Positions 6,553 to 15,078 of a DNA stretch of 23,318 nucleotides are shown here, piece after piece. A program made the position numbers and the translations under genes. The notes under the pieces are model-generated. The model ran no database searches. It was not told the DNA's origin and saw only the letters and a program-made list of their open reading frames with translations. The DNA lies in assembly GCA_938021455.1 (NCBI GenBank), contig CALIGP010000112.1:1-23318 (forward strand), written 5' to 3'. The DNA comes from an uncultured Lewinella sp. Its GTDB lineage: Bacteria; Bacteroidota; Bacteroidia; Chitinophagales; Saprospiraceae. Numbering within the stretch: the first letter of the stretch is position 1; each line of letters begins with the position of its first letter.

Positions 6553-7194
6553 ATGGAAAACCGCCCCTACGAGGTTGCTCCTCCCATCGATGAAAGCCAA
6601 GACAACTTCGCCTTCCACCCGAAGAACGTCGTCCTCATGCTCCTCATCATCAGCCTGACGATGTTGTTTCTGACGCTGACGGCAGCCTTCGTGTATACCC
6701 GGGTACAGAGTGACCTTCCGCCGATCAAGCTCCCTATCCTTTTTCTGGTCAATACCGGTATTTTGCTCGCCAGTAGTTACACCATGATTCGCGCCAAACG
6801 CGCTTACCTCGCTGACAACACAAAGGAGTACACCAATATGCTCTGGATCACCCTTGGACTTTCCTTTTTCTTCCTGGGAATGCAGTGTGTAGCCTGGTAT
6901 CAGCTTTTTGCTCAGCAGATCTACATTACGTCGGATAACTCTGCGGGTTATCTCTATGTCATCAGTTTCCTTCACTTTGCCCACGTCATTGGTGGTATTC
7001 CCTTTCTTGGGGTATTCCTGTACCGTGCGAGGAAATACATGCGCGAGCCGGTTTCTGTTCTTGTCTACTTTTCTGATCCGGCGAAGCGACTTAATCTTCG
7101 CTTACTAACTATTTACTGGCACTTTCTGGATGCGTTGTGGATATACCTGGTTGTCTTCTTCTTTATTAATCAGTTGATTTGGCAGTTTGGGTGA
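6553..7194 (+). CDS. coxC: Cytochrome c oxidase subunit III (heme-copper oxidase)
   Basis: This 213-aa integral membrane protein is subunit III of a heme-copper terminal oxidase, which supports proton-pumping subunit I without binding metals. Five hydrophobic segments are visible at about 26-48, 59-78, 94-114, 131-156 and 185-207. Family hallmarks are the loop-helix FLHFAHVIGG (139-148) and the near-C-terminal YWHFLDALWIYL (188-199). The short five-helix form is usual in Bacteroidota. No other oxidase subunit, heme A or assembly gene is next to it: upstream are repeats and a DUF6435 gene, downstream repeats and tamB. It is therefore either an orphan copy or separated from the main cox operon. 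The gene lies in clean context, with ATG right after an A/C/T-rich leader. Confidence 0.93.
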   Translation: MENRPYEVAPPIDESQDNFAFHPKNVVLMLLIISLTMLFLTLTAAFVYTRVQSDLPPIKLPILFLVNTGILLASSYTMIRAKRAYLADNTKEYTNMLWITLGLSFFFLGMQCVAWYQLFAQQIYITSDNSAGYLYVISFLHFAHVIGGIPFLGVFLYRARKYMREPVSVLVYFSDPAKRLNLRLLTIYWHFLDALWIYLVVFFFINQLIWQFG

Positions 7195-7461
7195 GGAAGG
7201 GCTGCTACGCAGCGAAAGATTAAACACAGAGGGACACAGAGGTAAGCACAGAGGCACACAGAAGGCTGCCGCAAAATGGGTCAGCAAACCTCGCCGATTT
7301 TCACCAGCAAGCGATTGGCTGAATCCTATTAATCCTAGCAAAATTCTATTAATCCTAATCTATTGGCTTAATGGACTGCTATGCAGCTCGGGGTTGGTTC
7401 ACGCAGAAGGACGCAGAGGAGAAGAAGGACGCAAAAGGGTGCTGCGCAGCTAAAAGCGGAC
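7195..7461. repeat. Mosaic of short intergenic repeats
   Basis: The 407-bp gap 7195-7601 holds no believable gene. It contains four CACAGAGG-type units at 7225-7265; a related tract of ACGCAGAAGG / ACGCAGAGG / ACGCAAAAGG units at 7401-7438; and two copies of CTATTAATCCTA 20 bp apart (7326-7337, 7346-7357). It also has three small GCTGC-NN-GCAGC palindromes at about 7201-7213, 7377-7387 and 7440-7450, and a reversed GGCTGCCGCAA piece at 7264-7274 resembling the end of the GC-rich cassette. Open frames across it on either strand are repeat translations. CACAGAGG-like intergenic tracts are widespread in environmental bacterial genomes. Confidence 0.7.
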
Positions 7462-7578
7462 GATCGACTCCAGCCCGCTTCATTCTCCAAAACCGTTACC
7501 ATTTCCCTAAAAATTACGCTCTAGGTAGTGTAAGACTAACTAATCCGTCAACCACTACGTTTCCTTAGGGAACGCGTG

Positions 7579-7600
7579 TATTTTCGCGGTCTGAACCGCG
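7579..7600 (+). promoter_or_regulatory. Possible -7 element and hairpin abutting the tamB start
   Basis: TATTTTCG (7579-7586) is one base off the Bacteroidota -7 consensus TAnnTTTG; no good -33 box is seen at the right distance. A perfect hairpin, CGCGGT, loop CTGA, ACCGCG (7585-7590 / 7595-7600), ends one base before the tamB ATG at 7602. If transcription starts near here, the leader would be only a few bases and the hairpin incomplete; if it starts further upstream, the hairpin would occlude the ribosome site. Confidence 0.3.
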
Positions 7601-7601
7601 C

Positions 7602-10600
7602 ATGAGCCAACAAGCCGTACAGAACGAACCAATACAGAATCCGCCCCGCCGCAAAGGGAGCCGGCTGTGGAAGTGGGTGCGCCGGACTTTTATCTGGACG
7701 GTTCTGCTCTTAGTCTGCCTTATCCTGTTATTTCAGTGGCAACCGGTGCAAGATTGGCTCGCCCGCCAGGCGACAAACTCCATTAGCAAAACGCTGGAAA
7801 CTCGGGTAACGGTGGGCAAAGCCCGTCTCTCCTGGCTAGACCAACTGCGGATCGAGGACGTCTTCATAGAAGATAAATACGGAGATACCTTACTCTACGG
7901 AAAGACCCTGGAGGCCAACTTCAACATCTTCAACGGGCTGGAAATTGAAGGTATACTAATTGAAGATACCCGCTTCCAGATCAGGCGAAACCTTGGAGAC
8001 CCCGAGAGTAACTTAACCACCGCTCTGGGGAAACTCTTCACCAAAGAGTCAGAATCCAGTGAGACCCCACTCAATCTAAAGTTAAAAAGAGTTGACCTTC
8101 ATCGAATTACCTTCATCCAGAACGATAGCGTTAAGGGGCAACGCTTTGACGTTAGTTTGGAATCCGGGGTAGTGCGGATGGACGAACTGGACCTCCCCAA
8201 CGGAGAAGTCCGCATCGCCAGCGCAGAGCTACGTGAACCGCTGATTCACCAAACAAGTATTCTCCCCTCCCCGATTGACCCGGCGCTGCTGAAGCTGGAC
8301 AGCATTGTTCAGGACACGAGTCAACAATCGCTGCGTTTCCTGGCGGGTAGTATTGAGGTCATTGATGGCAGCTATCAACTGGACAACTACCGCAAAGAGC
8401 CCATTCAGGCGGGAGACATCACCGCCGTTGACTTTGGCCGACTGGGCGTTTTCGACATTGACCTGGAGTTGATTGAGGTGGACTTTTATGACGGAGACTT
8501 CCTGGCGAAGCTCAAACACCTGAGCCTGGAAGAAAAGTCAGGTTTCGTACTCGACAGACTTAGTGTTCAGGATTTAAAAATCACCCCTACCGAATTACAG
8601 CTTTACGACCTGGAGCTCGTTACGGAGCAGAGCCAACTGTCGGACAGCCTCCGGTTCAATTTCCGAAATGGCTGGGGTTCCTGGGCAGACTTTAACAATG
8701 AAGTACGGATGGACATCAAGGTAAAGAACAGCCAGGTGGCCGTTCGTGACCTACTCTATTTTGCCCGTAAGCTGCGCTTCAACACCTTCTTCCGGGATAA
8801 TCTTGGCCGCAAGCTAACCCTGGGCGGCCGCCTCAGCGGCCGGGTCAATAACCTTCGGGGCCGGGACGTAGTGATATCACTAGACAACTCCACCTCACTC
8901 GCTGGTAGCTTTGGCTCCCGTAACCTGGCTAAGCGTGGGTCCGAATCCCTTAACCTCGACCTTAAGCGTCTGACCACGAACATGAACACGCTACGCCGGC
9001 TGATCCCCGACTTCACCCCTCCGGAGAATTTTGACCGGCTGGGCACCCTGCAGTTTAAGGGAAGCTTTGATGGATTCTTTACTGACTTCTTCGCTTCCGG
9101 AGACCTACGTACGGACATCGGCCAGACGATCTTCAACATGGCCCTCGTGATCAATGACAATGCCCCGGCTACTTACAACGGCCAGCTGGCCCTGAACGAC
9201 TTCGACCTGGGCGTATGGACGAATAACCCAGACTTCGGCATTGTCAATTTCAGTGGAGCCATAGAAAACGGTATCGGCCTGGATGCCGCCTCCGCCCGGG
9301 CAGATCTGGACGCCACCATTCAGGATTTCAATTTCCGGGGCTACACTTACGCCAATGCCGTCATTGATGGCCGGCTGGAGGAAAAATTCTTCAACGGGAA
9401 TTTCCAGATTGCCGATGAGAACATTGACCTCAACTTCCTGGGGGAGCTTGACTTCCGGGACTCCATCCCCACCTTCGATTTTGACGCCACCGTTGGTGAG
9501 CTTGACCTGTTGGCACTCAACCTCAGTAAAAAGCCAATTGCGCTCTCCGGGGGCATTGACCTGAACCTGGTGGGGACCAACTTCAGTGAAATGGAGGGTC
9601 GCGTAGAGCTATCGGATTTCGAAGTACTCATTGACACCCTGGCGGTAGACATTGACACTTTACTGGCCTATAGTACTTTCGACGCCGAAGGGCAAAAGGT
9701 CGTTAAACTTGAAAGCGACATTGCTACCGGCGAGATCGTCGGTCGCTTTGACCTCGAAGAAGTCCCTACCAGTTTAACCAACTACCTGGTCAACTACTTC
9801 CCCGCCTGGGCGGGGCGTTTAAAGATCAAGGCTCCCCGGAACGTACCTCCTCCGAATCGATTCAGCTTTGACCTCCAGATTTTGGACTCTAAGGGACTCA
9901 ACCGGCTGATCAGCCCGCAACTGGGCCGGGTCGTAGATGTTTCCCTCAATGGATCTTACGATGGTTTCGAGGATGAGCTGCAGGCGGAGTTCATCGCCCC
10001 GAACCTGCGCTTTGCGGACTTCCGTTTCGTGGATTTCGTGCTCAAGTCGAAGGGCGAAAAGGACGAAGGGGAGCTGGATTTTTCCGTCGACAGCACCTTC
10101 GTTAATGGTCGCCCCTTGCTGAACCGGCTGACGTTGCTCAGCCTGGTAGACAATGAGTTAATCGACTTTGGTATTACCTACGGTGGAGATCCGGACAATA
10201 TTTTTCTGGACCGGATTAACCTTGACGGTCAATTGAGCCTGCCCGACAGTCAGAATTTTGAGCTGCGGTTTGATGCTTCCCAGTTGGAAATTTTCCAGCA
10301 GCGCTGGCAGATTAGCCAGGGGAACTACGTCATCTTCGGTCCGCGCCTGATTGACGCCCAGAACTTTGCTCTCCGCAGCGGTCGCCGCAGCATCCGGCTC
10401 AATAACTTTGGAGAAGACGGTTTGAATCTCGACCTGCTAAATATGGATTTGGCCTTGATCGATTCGGTCTGGAACTACCCCCCGCTGGATTTCAGCGGCG
10501 ACGTTGATATTAATATTTCCGTTGCTGACGTCTTCCGTCAGGAGGGCATCTCTGCGCAGATTCGATCGGACACCTTCCTGATGAACAATGAGGACTATGG

Positions 10601-12449
10601 CTACCTGCGTGTCGATGTTTCAGCCCCTAACCCCCGGAGTCAGTTGACGGCTTACATGAACCTCAATAGAGATACCGCCCAACTCATTGCTGAAGCTACT
10701 TTTAACTTGGCGGACCTGGTAGCCTCTGACCCTTTGCCGGAGCAACAGAAAAACTACCTGGATCTGAATGTGGGTATTAACGGTTACCCCCTGGAGCTGG
10801 CTAAGTATTGGGTCGGCGGCTCCGTATCCGATATTACCGGAGAGTTCAACGCCAAACTCAACGTAAAGGGCCCCGCTAAAAAGCTGGACGTCGATGGCTA
10901 CATCGACGCGCTGGGCGGTGCCTTCACCCTCGACTATTTACAAACCCGCTATCGCTTTTACCAAAGCCGGGTTAACATCAACAATACCCTCTTTGACCTC
11001 ACGGGAACCCGCTTGATTGATCGCTTTGGCAACGGGGCTGAACTGAGCGGAGGCATGACCCACAACCGTTTAAAAAACCTGGGGCTCGATGCCCGAATTA
11101 CAACGGATCGCTTCCTGGCGCTCGACTTGGCTCCCGGGCAAAACCCCAACTTTTTCGGTACCGCAATTGGTAGTGGGCTGGTGACCTTTACGGGTAATTT
11201 CCAGCAGACGGACATCTATGTCTCCGCCACCGTGGGCCGCGACTCCAAGCTGTCTATCCCTATCTCCTACGGCTCTGAGGCGGGGCCCATCGATAATGTA
11301 CGCTTCGTCAATCGCAGCATTTATACCGAAGAAACCAATAAGGAAACATCGACTACGCCTACGGGGGTGAGTTTAAAAATGGACCTCGTAGTGACCGACG
11401 AGGCCGTCGGAGAGATCATCTTTGACGAGGAGGTGGGAGATATCCTTCGGGGTCAGGGTAACGGAAATCTTCAGCTCAACATTCCCCGTGACGGAGACAT
11501 GGAAATGTTCGGCACTTATAATATTACCGGAGGGGACTACCTCTTCACCTTTCAGAAATTCATTAATAAAGAGTTTTCTGTCCGGCCGGGAGGGACGGTT
11601 CGCTGGACCGGAGACCCCTTCGAGGCTACACTCGACGTTTCGGCGGACTATGAGAATCTGGAAACGCCCATTCTTCCCTTCATCCAGGAATACCTCATCA
11701 CGGCCCCACAGGAGTTGACCGACTTCGCGGCCAACGCGACGGAGATTGATCTTACGCTGGAGCTGAATGGCTTATTGAGTAAGCCGGACATCAATTTTGA
11801 CATTGGCTTCCCTAATCTTACCGGCCAGCTAGAGAGCTACGCCAACAATAAACGGCGGCTACTACTGCTGGATCAGAACGAGCTCAATCGACAGGTTTTC
11901 GGACTCATCGTCGCTGGGCAGTTCTTGCCCTCTGACCTTTCTTTTGGCATTTCTGACGCGGCCATCAATACGTTGAGCGAGTGGCTATCGAATTACCTGA
12001 GTTTATTACTCAACGATCTACTCAAAAACGCTTTTGGCGAAGACGCCTTCATTTCTTCCTTCGAGTTTGACCTGGCTTACAACAGCTACCGAAATTCAGG
12101 CTTAAGCACAAACAATGACGGTAGAAGCTCCGCACTTGAATTCTCTTTCCGGCGAGACTTTAATAACCGCTGGTCCATCCGGGGAGACGTCAATGTGCTC
12201 AACAATAACCAATTGAGCAGCCTCGGTAATTCGGGTACATTTATCGGTAATAATCTCGCCATTGAGTATGTCCTGAACGATGCCCGTACGCTGAAGCTTC
12301 GCCTTTACCAGCGCCTCGAACCTGACATTGCAAGTGGTCGGCGGATACAGGGTGGCGTGGGCCTCAGCTGGCGGCGGGAGTTTGATACGCTCAAGGAGTT
12401 TTTCCGCAGCTTTAAGAAGGACAGTCAGCAGCAAACGCGGGATAATTAG
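7602..12449 (+). CDS. tamB: Translocation/assembly module TamB (DUF490)
   Basis: This 1615-aa envelope protein is of the TamB/AsmA-like bridge class, thought to span the periplasm and help build the outer membrane (with a BamA-type partner, or as a lipid conduit). A basic N-terminus is followed by a single membrane anchor at about residues 29-45. Next come repeated beta-strand segments of the KARLSWLDQLRIEDVFIEDKYG type, and a very long region of repeating beta strands rich in DFD, NLDG and LNG turns. The TamB C-terminal DUF490 domain starts near 1185 and runs to about 1590, with SGLVTFTGNFQQTDIYVSAT, GNLQLNIPRDGDMEMFGTY and LLLLDQNELNRQVFGLIVAG. The length is normal for Bacteroidota. No TamA/BamA-like gene is adjacent. 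A hairpin touches the start codon and a palindrome overlaps the stop codon. Confidence 0.95.
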   Translation: MSQQAVQNEPIQNPPRRKGSRLWKWVRRTFIWTVLLLVCLILLFQWQPVQDWLARQATNSISKTLETRVTVGKARLSWLDQLRIEDVFIEDKYGDTLLYGKTLEANFNIFNGLEIEGILIEDTRFQIRRNLGDPESNLTTALGKLFTKESESSETPLNLKLKRVDLHRITFIQNDSVKGQRFDVSLESGVVRMDELDLPNGEVRIASAELREPLIHQTSILPSPIDPALLKLDSIVQDTSQQSLRFLAGSIEVIDGSYQLDNYRKEPIQAGDITAVDFGRLGVFDIDLELIEVDFYDGDFLAKLKHLSLEEKSGFVLDRLSVQDLKITPTELQLYDLELVTEQSQLSDSLRFNFRNGWGSWADFNNEVRMDIKVKNSQVAVRDLLYFARKLRFNTFFRDNLGRKLTLGGRLSGRVNNLRGRDVVISLDNSTSLAGSFGSRNLAKRGSESLNLDLKRLTTNMNTLRRLIPDFTPPENFDRLGTLQFKGSFDGFFTDFFASGDLRTDIGQTIFNMALVINDNAPATYNGQLALNDFDLGVWTNNPDFGIVNFSGAIENGIGLDAASARADLDATIQDFNFRGYTYANAVIDGRLEEKFFNGNFQIADENIDLNFLGELDFRDSIPTFDFDATVGELDLLALNLSKKPIALSGGIDLNLVGTNFSEMEGRVELSDFEVLIDTLAVDIDTLLAYSTFDAEGQKVVKLESDIATGEIVGRFDLEEVPTSLTNYLVNYFPAWAGRLKIKAPRNVPPPNRFSFDLQILDSKGLNRLISPQLGRVVDVSLNGSYDGFEDELQAEFIAPNLRFADFRFVDFVLKSKGEKDEGELDFSVDSTFVNGRPLLNRLTLLSLVDNELIDFGITYGGDPDNIFLDRINLDGQLSLPDSQNFELRFDASQLEIFQQRWQISQGNYVIFGPRLIDAQNFALRSGRRSIRLNNFGEDGLNLDLLNMDLALIDSVWNYPPLDFSGDVDINISVADVFRQEGISAQIRSDTFLMNNEDYGYLRVDVSAPNPRSQLTAYMNLNRDTAQLIAEATFNLADLVASDPLPEQQKNYLDLNVGINGYPLELAKYWVGGSVSDITGEFNAKLNVKGPAKKLDVDGYIDALGGAFTLDYLQTRYRFYQSRVNINNTLFDLTGTRLIDRFGNGAELSGGMTHNRLKNLGLDARITTDRFLALDLAPGQNPNFFGTAIGSGLVTFTGNFQQTDIYVSATVGRDSKLSIPISYGSEAGPIDNVRFVNRSIYTEETNKETSTTPTGVSLKMDLVVTDEAVGEIIFDEEVGDILRGQGNGNLQLNIPRDGDMEMFGTYNITGGDYLFTFQKFINKEFSVRPGGTVRWTGDPFEATLDVSADYENLETPILPFIQEYLITAPQELTDFAANATEIDLTLELNGLLSKPDINFDIGFPNLTGQLESYANNKRRLLLLDQNELNRQVFGLIVAGQFLPSDLSFGISDAAINTLSEWLSNYLSLLLNDLLKNAFGEDAFISSFEFDLAYNSYRNSGLSTNNDGRSSALEFSFRRDFNNRWSIRGDVNVLNNNQLSSLGNSGTFIGNNLAIEYVLNDARTLKLRLYQRLEPDIASGRRIQGGVGLSWRREFDTLKEFFRSFKKDSQQQTRDN

Positions 12450-12553
12450 GGCGCCGGGGCGCAGGTGCAGGGGAAAGTTAAAAAGCACTGCTTCTCTGGC
12501 TCCTACCTTGCACCTGCGGCCCCGCCTGAGCTTGCCGAAGGGCTCCGGCGCCC
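12449..12553. terminator. Long palindrome between convergent genes, possible bidirectional terminator
   Basis: GGGCGCCGG (12449-12457) pairs with CCGGCGCCC (12545-12553). Inside, GGCGCAGGTGCAGG (12458-12471) pairs with CCTTGCACCTGCGG (about 12507-12520) with a bulge. The right arm carries an extra CCTGAGCTTGCCGAAGG, which resembles a very common intergenic repeat. It fills the whole 111-bp gap between tamB and the convergent gene that stops at 12561. A short A5 tract follows on the + side (U-run for the minus-strand gene). A terminator role is inferred; it may equally be a repeat insertion. Confidence 0.5.
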
Positions 12554-12560
12554 AAAAATT

Positions 12561-14858
12561 TCACCCTTCCCGAATCGCCTCAACGATCTGGTCTAACTCA
12601 TCGCTGAGTCCCATCCATAAGCGGTCAGCCCGCAGGCCCAGGCAATGAAAACCCGCTGCCCGCAGTTCTCGTTGCCGGAGCGCTTCCGCTCGTTCCCCTG
12701 CCCTGCCCGGCAAGCGACCATCGGGCAATAGCACCGTCTTCCGACCGCTCGGCGCCATTACCACCAGAGGTAAAAAGGTGTCTCGCCAGGCTTGGTGTAG
12801 CTCGAAAAAATGATCCGGCAACCGTTCCGCCAGCAGCCCACGTAAATTCTCCGCCAGAGGGTGAGGAGCCGGGTCCGGCAAGCCGCAGCGGGTGCGGTAC
12901 TCCCGGCCCAGGGCGACTATTGCGTCCCGGTCATAGGGTTCGGCCATGGCGGCCTCCGCCGCCCGCAGGATGACTGCCGCCAGAAATTCGGCCGTTATCC
13001 CATCGCTAAGCAAAGCCTGGGTGATCGTTTCGTTACTCCAGCCATGAAAAACCCGGACGCCGGCTGCCGCCGTCATAATCTCTTCTACCCGGGCGAGCAG
13101 GGCCTGGCCATCTTCCGGCAAAATTTTCTCGGGTAGGTAAAGTCGTAAAACCTCCCCTGCAATACCGTCCCATTCCGATAGCGGCCTCCAGCGACCTTCT
13201 TCTTTTACCTGCAAGCTCAAACGGCCATTGCTGCCGGGTGGTGGCTCCTTGATTTTCACCTCCGCCCAGTCTGGGCAAGACACGGGCAGAAAGGGCTGCC
13301 CGAATAACAGGCCAGCCTCTAAACGGCCAGCCAACTGGTAGTGATCAGCCGTGCTATCCCGTAGTACACTTAGGCTGACAAAGCTGTCTTTAGCCCATTT
13401 TTCGGGTTGATCACCTCCGGTAAGATCAAAGCAAAAAGCTGTGCCAGCTACATTTTGAGGAAGCTCTTCGCCGGGTAGAATGAAGTGTACCCGCTCCCAG
13501 TCTATTTCCGACTCTGCTAGTGGCTCGTTCAACATTTTCTGAAGTGCGACTGGTGCTAACCATTCTTCTCCGGTGGTTTCTACCCGCTGCAGACAACGCT
13601 CAAAATACCAGCTACTAAAGGCTATTTCCCATTCCTGTGGAGGGAGTTCCCGCAGGGGCACCAGCAGTCTACGCAGGCGTGCGGGTTGTGCATACCAAAA
13701 ATGTCGGCGGGCATAAAAGTCATCTAACTCATGCAGGTGACGATGGGTATTCCGCAGTCGGTCCCGAACACTTTCCAGTAATTGTAACTGTCGGGGAGCA
13801 GTGGCAGCATCTGTTCCGCCCAACGGCAGTTGGTAGAGGCCGGCCTCGTCAATCTCCCGGATTAATGCACTCAAATCTTCGCCCATTTTTTTGAGGGCCG
13901 CTGCCAGCGGGGCATTACTCGCTACCGTTACCGCGCTCAGGGAGAGGCTGGCCGGGCGTAGTTCCCGGTTTAGATTCTGCCGCTGTTGGTGGAGTGCCCG
14001 AAACTCTTCTTTTAATTCTTCCCGTAGTGCCGGAAATGGTAGTTGTGGGTTCACGGGTGTCGTGTCTCCGTACCAGCGTTCCCGGTAAGCGGACCACTCA
14101 GCGATGGCTTCCTTTAGCTGTCGGCGCCCCTGTCTTCCATTGACCTTTTCCAGGCGTTGGAGTTCAGTCTGAATAGTACCGACTTTTTCCCGGCGTTTGG
14201 CTAATTCTCCCTGCCGTTCGAACAGTAGCTCCCGGGCATGTCCATTAATCAACAGCTGATACTCCCGTTGCAAGCTGCTGATACGGCTGAGGTAATCCTC
14301 CAGGTTGGAAGTAATAAACTGTCGGCTTTCCTCGAGGCTTTGGTGGCGAAAAAAACCGGTATTCAGGTCGTCCAAAGACTTGGACACCTTCGGCAAGCGG
14401 GCAAAACGACGCATCGTTCGTTCAATTCGTTCCCGAAGGTCCACAAACTCAGCGGGCGTAAACTCAAAGCTGTCCGTAGAGATGAAGGGGCTCAATAATG
14501 CAGCCCCCGGTTCAGCTGCCGTTTTGAGCCATAAGCCCACCGTAGCGGCAAAACCGTAAGGGCCAAAAACCCGCTGATGGTTTTGCCCGACTAAGGGTTT
14601 TGCCACCTTTCTGTCTGGATCAAACTGTTTGGCAACCATCTGAAGTCCCTGACGAACATTGGCCCTATCCGTTTCTTTATTTATCTGAAGATATACCTGC
14701 TGCCCTTCCTGAATAGCCCTTACACACTGTCCTAAACCATAAAGTAGGGCTCCGGATCCCCGGATACTCGCTGAAGCAACCAGACCATTGTTATTCCCTG
14801 CATAAGGAATACCGAATGTGAGTGGTAATGACAATCCATAAAATTCATCAGCGGCCAT
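12561..14858 (-). CDS. Probable degenerate DNA2-like helicase / Vsr-like nuclease protein
   Basis: This 765-aa protein appears to derive from large SF1 (COG1112, DNA2-like) helicases with a C-terminal MTES_1575/Vsr-like nuclease. SIRGSGALLYGLG (31-43) sits where the P-loop GPPGTGKS should be, exactly 23 residues counted through the GQ of GQQVYLQINKE, which fits the family's GKxVLFVxEK strand. A helical/coiled-coil insert follows (about 175-300). EWEIAFSSWYFERCL (409-423) fits the conserved W..AF helix, and AFCFDLTGGDQ lies where FDxVIFDEASQ would be. The last 55 residues (LLPDGRLPG ... ALRQRELRAAGFHCLGL ... ELDQIVEAI) track the nuclease pattern IECDG ... R.D..R...L...GW. The Walker A Lys, Walker B Asp-Glu and the nuclease Glu are absent, so it is probably catalytically dead. 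The frame is open throughout with an in-frame stop upstream, so it looks maintained rather than decayed. Alignments are from memory of family consensus. Confidence 0.6.
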   Translation of the reverse strand: MAADEFYGLSLPLTFGIPYAGNNNGLVASASIRGSGALLYGLGQCVRAIQEGQQVYLQINKETDRANVRQGLQMVAKQFDPDRKVAKPLVGQNHQRVFGPYGFAATVGLWLKTAAEPGAALLSPFISTDSFEFTPAEFVDLRERIERTMRRFARLPKVSKSLDDLNTGFFRHQSLEESRQFITSNLEDYLSRISSLQREYQLLINGHARELLFERQGELAKRREKVGTIQTELQRLEKVNGRQGRRQLKEAIAEWSAYRERWYGDTTPVNPQLPFPALREELKEEFRALHQQRQNLNRELRPASLSLSAVTVASNAPLAAALKKMGEDLSALIREIDEAGLYQLPLGGTDAATAPRQLQLLESVRDRLRNTHRHLHELDDFYARRHFWYAQPARLRRLLVPLRELPPQEWEIAFSSWYFERCLQRVETTGEEWLAPVALQKMLNEPLAESEIDWERVHFILPGEELPQNVAGTAFCFDLTGGDQPEKWAKDSFVSLSVLRDSTADHYQLAGRLEAGLLFGQPFLPVSCPDWAEVKIKEPPPGSNGRLSLQVKEEGRWRPLSEWDGIAGEVLRLYLPEKILPEDGQALLARVEEIMTAAAGVRVFHGWSNETITQALLSDGITAEFLAAVILRAAEAAMAEPYDRDAIVALGREYRTRCGLPDPAPHPLAENLRGLLAERLPDHFFELHQAWRDTFLPLVVMAPSGRKTVLLPDGRLPGRAGERAEALRQRELRAAGFHCLGLRADRLWMGLSDELDQIVEAIREG

Positions 14859-14912
14859 ATTCAGGGGGAGAATTCCACTCCATCATTTCGTTAAGGATCC
14901 TTCTTACGCTGG

Positions 14913-14920
14913 CAAACTTA
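14913..14920 (-). promoter_or_regulatory. Candidate -7 promoter element for the degenerate helicase gene
   Basis: Reading the minus strand, TAAGTTTG matches the Bacteroidota -7 consensus TAnnTTTG and lies about 55 bases upstream of the ATG at 14858. No clear TTTG is present about 19 bp further upstream, so the call is weak. The remaining spacer up to 15078 shows nothing else. Confidence 0.3.
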
Positions 14921-15078
14921 AGTCATCGTGAATAGATCTAGGGAATTCGGTGTTTCTACAAGGGAACTTGGCCCATAGTTTTCCGCTTTTTCTCCCCTTT
15001 ATTCACTATCTTTATAAAGAAGAAAGTGAATTTTTATTCGATTGTTGACTTCATCCTTTTGACCAAACCAACCAAGCA

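Noticed and set aside
6532..6984. 150-codon frame opposite the oxidase subunit III gene
   Set aside because: Antisense to a strongly recognised membrane protein; a composition artefact.
7225..7265. CRISPR-like array from the CACAGAGG units
   Set aside because: The units are 8 bp with 2-4 bp gaps, no spacers of CRISPR length, and no cas genes are in the window.
7105..7453. Open frames of 78 and 88 codons over the repeat mosaic
   Set aside because: They overlap the oxidase gene or translate CACAGAGG-type repeats; no protein-like features.
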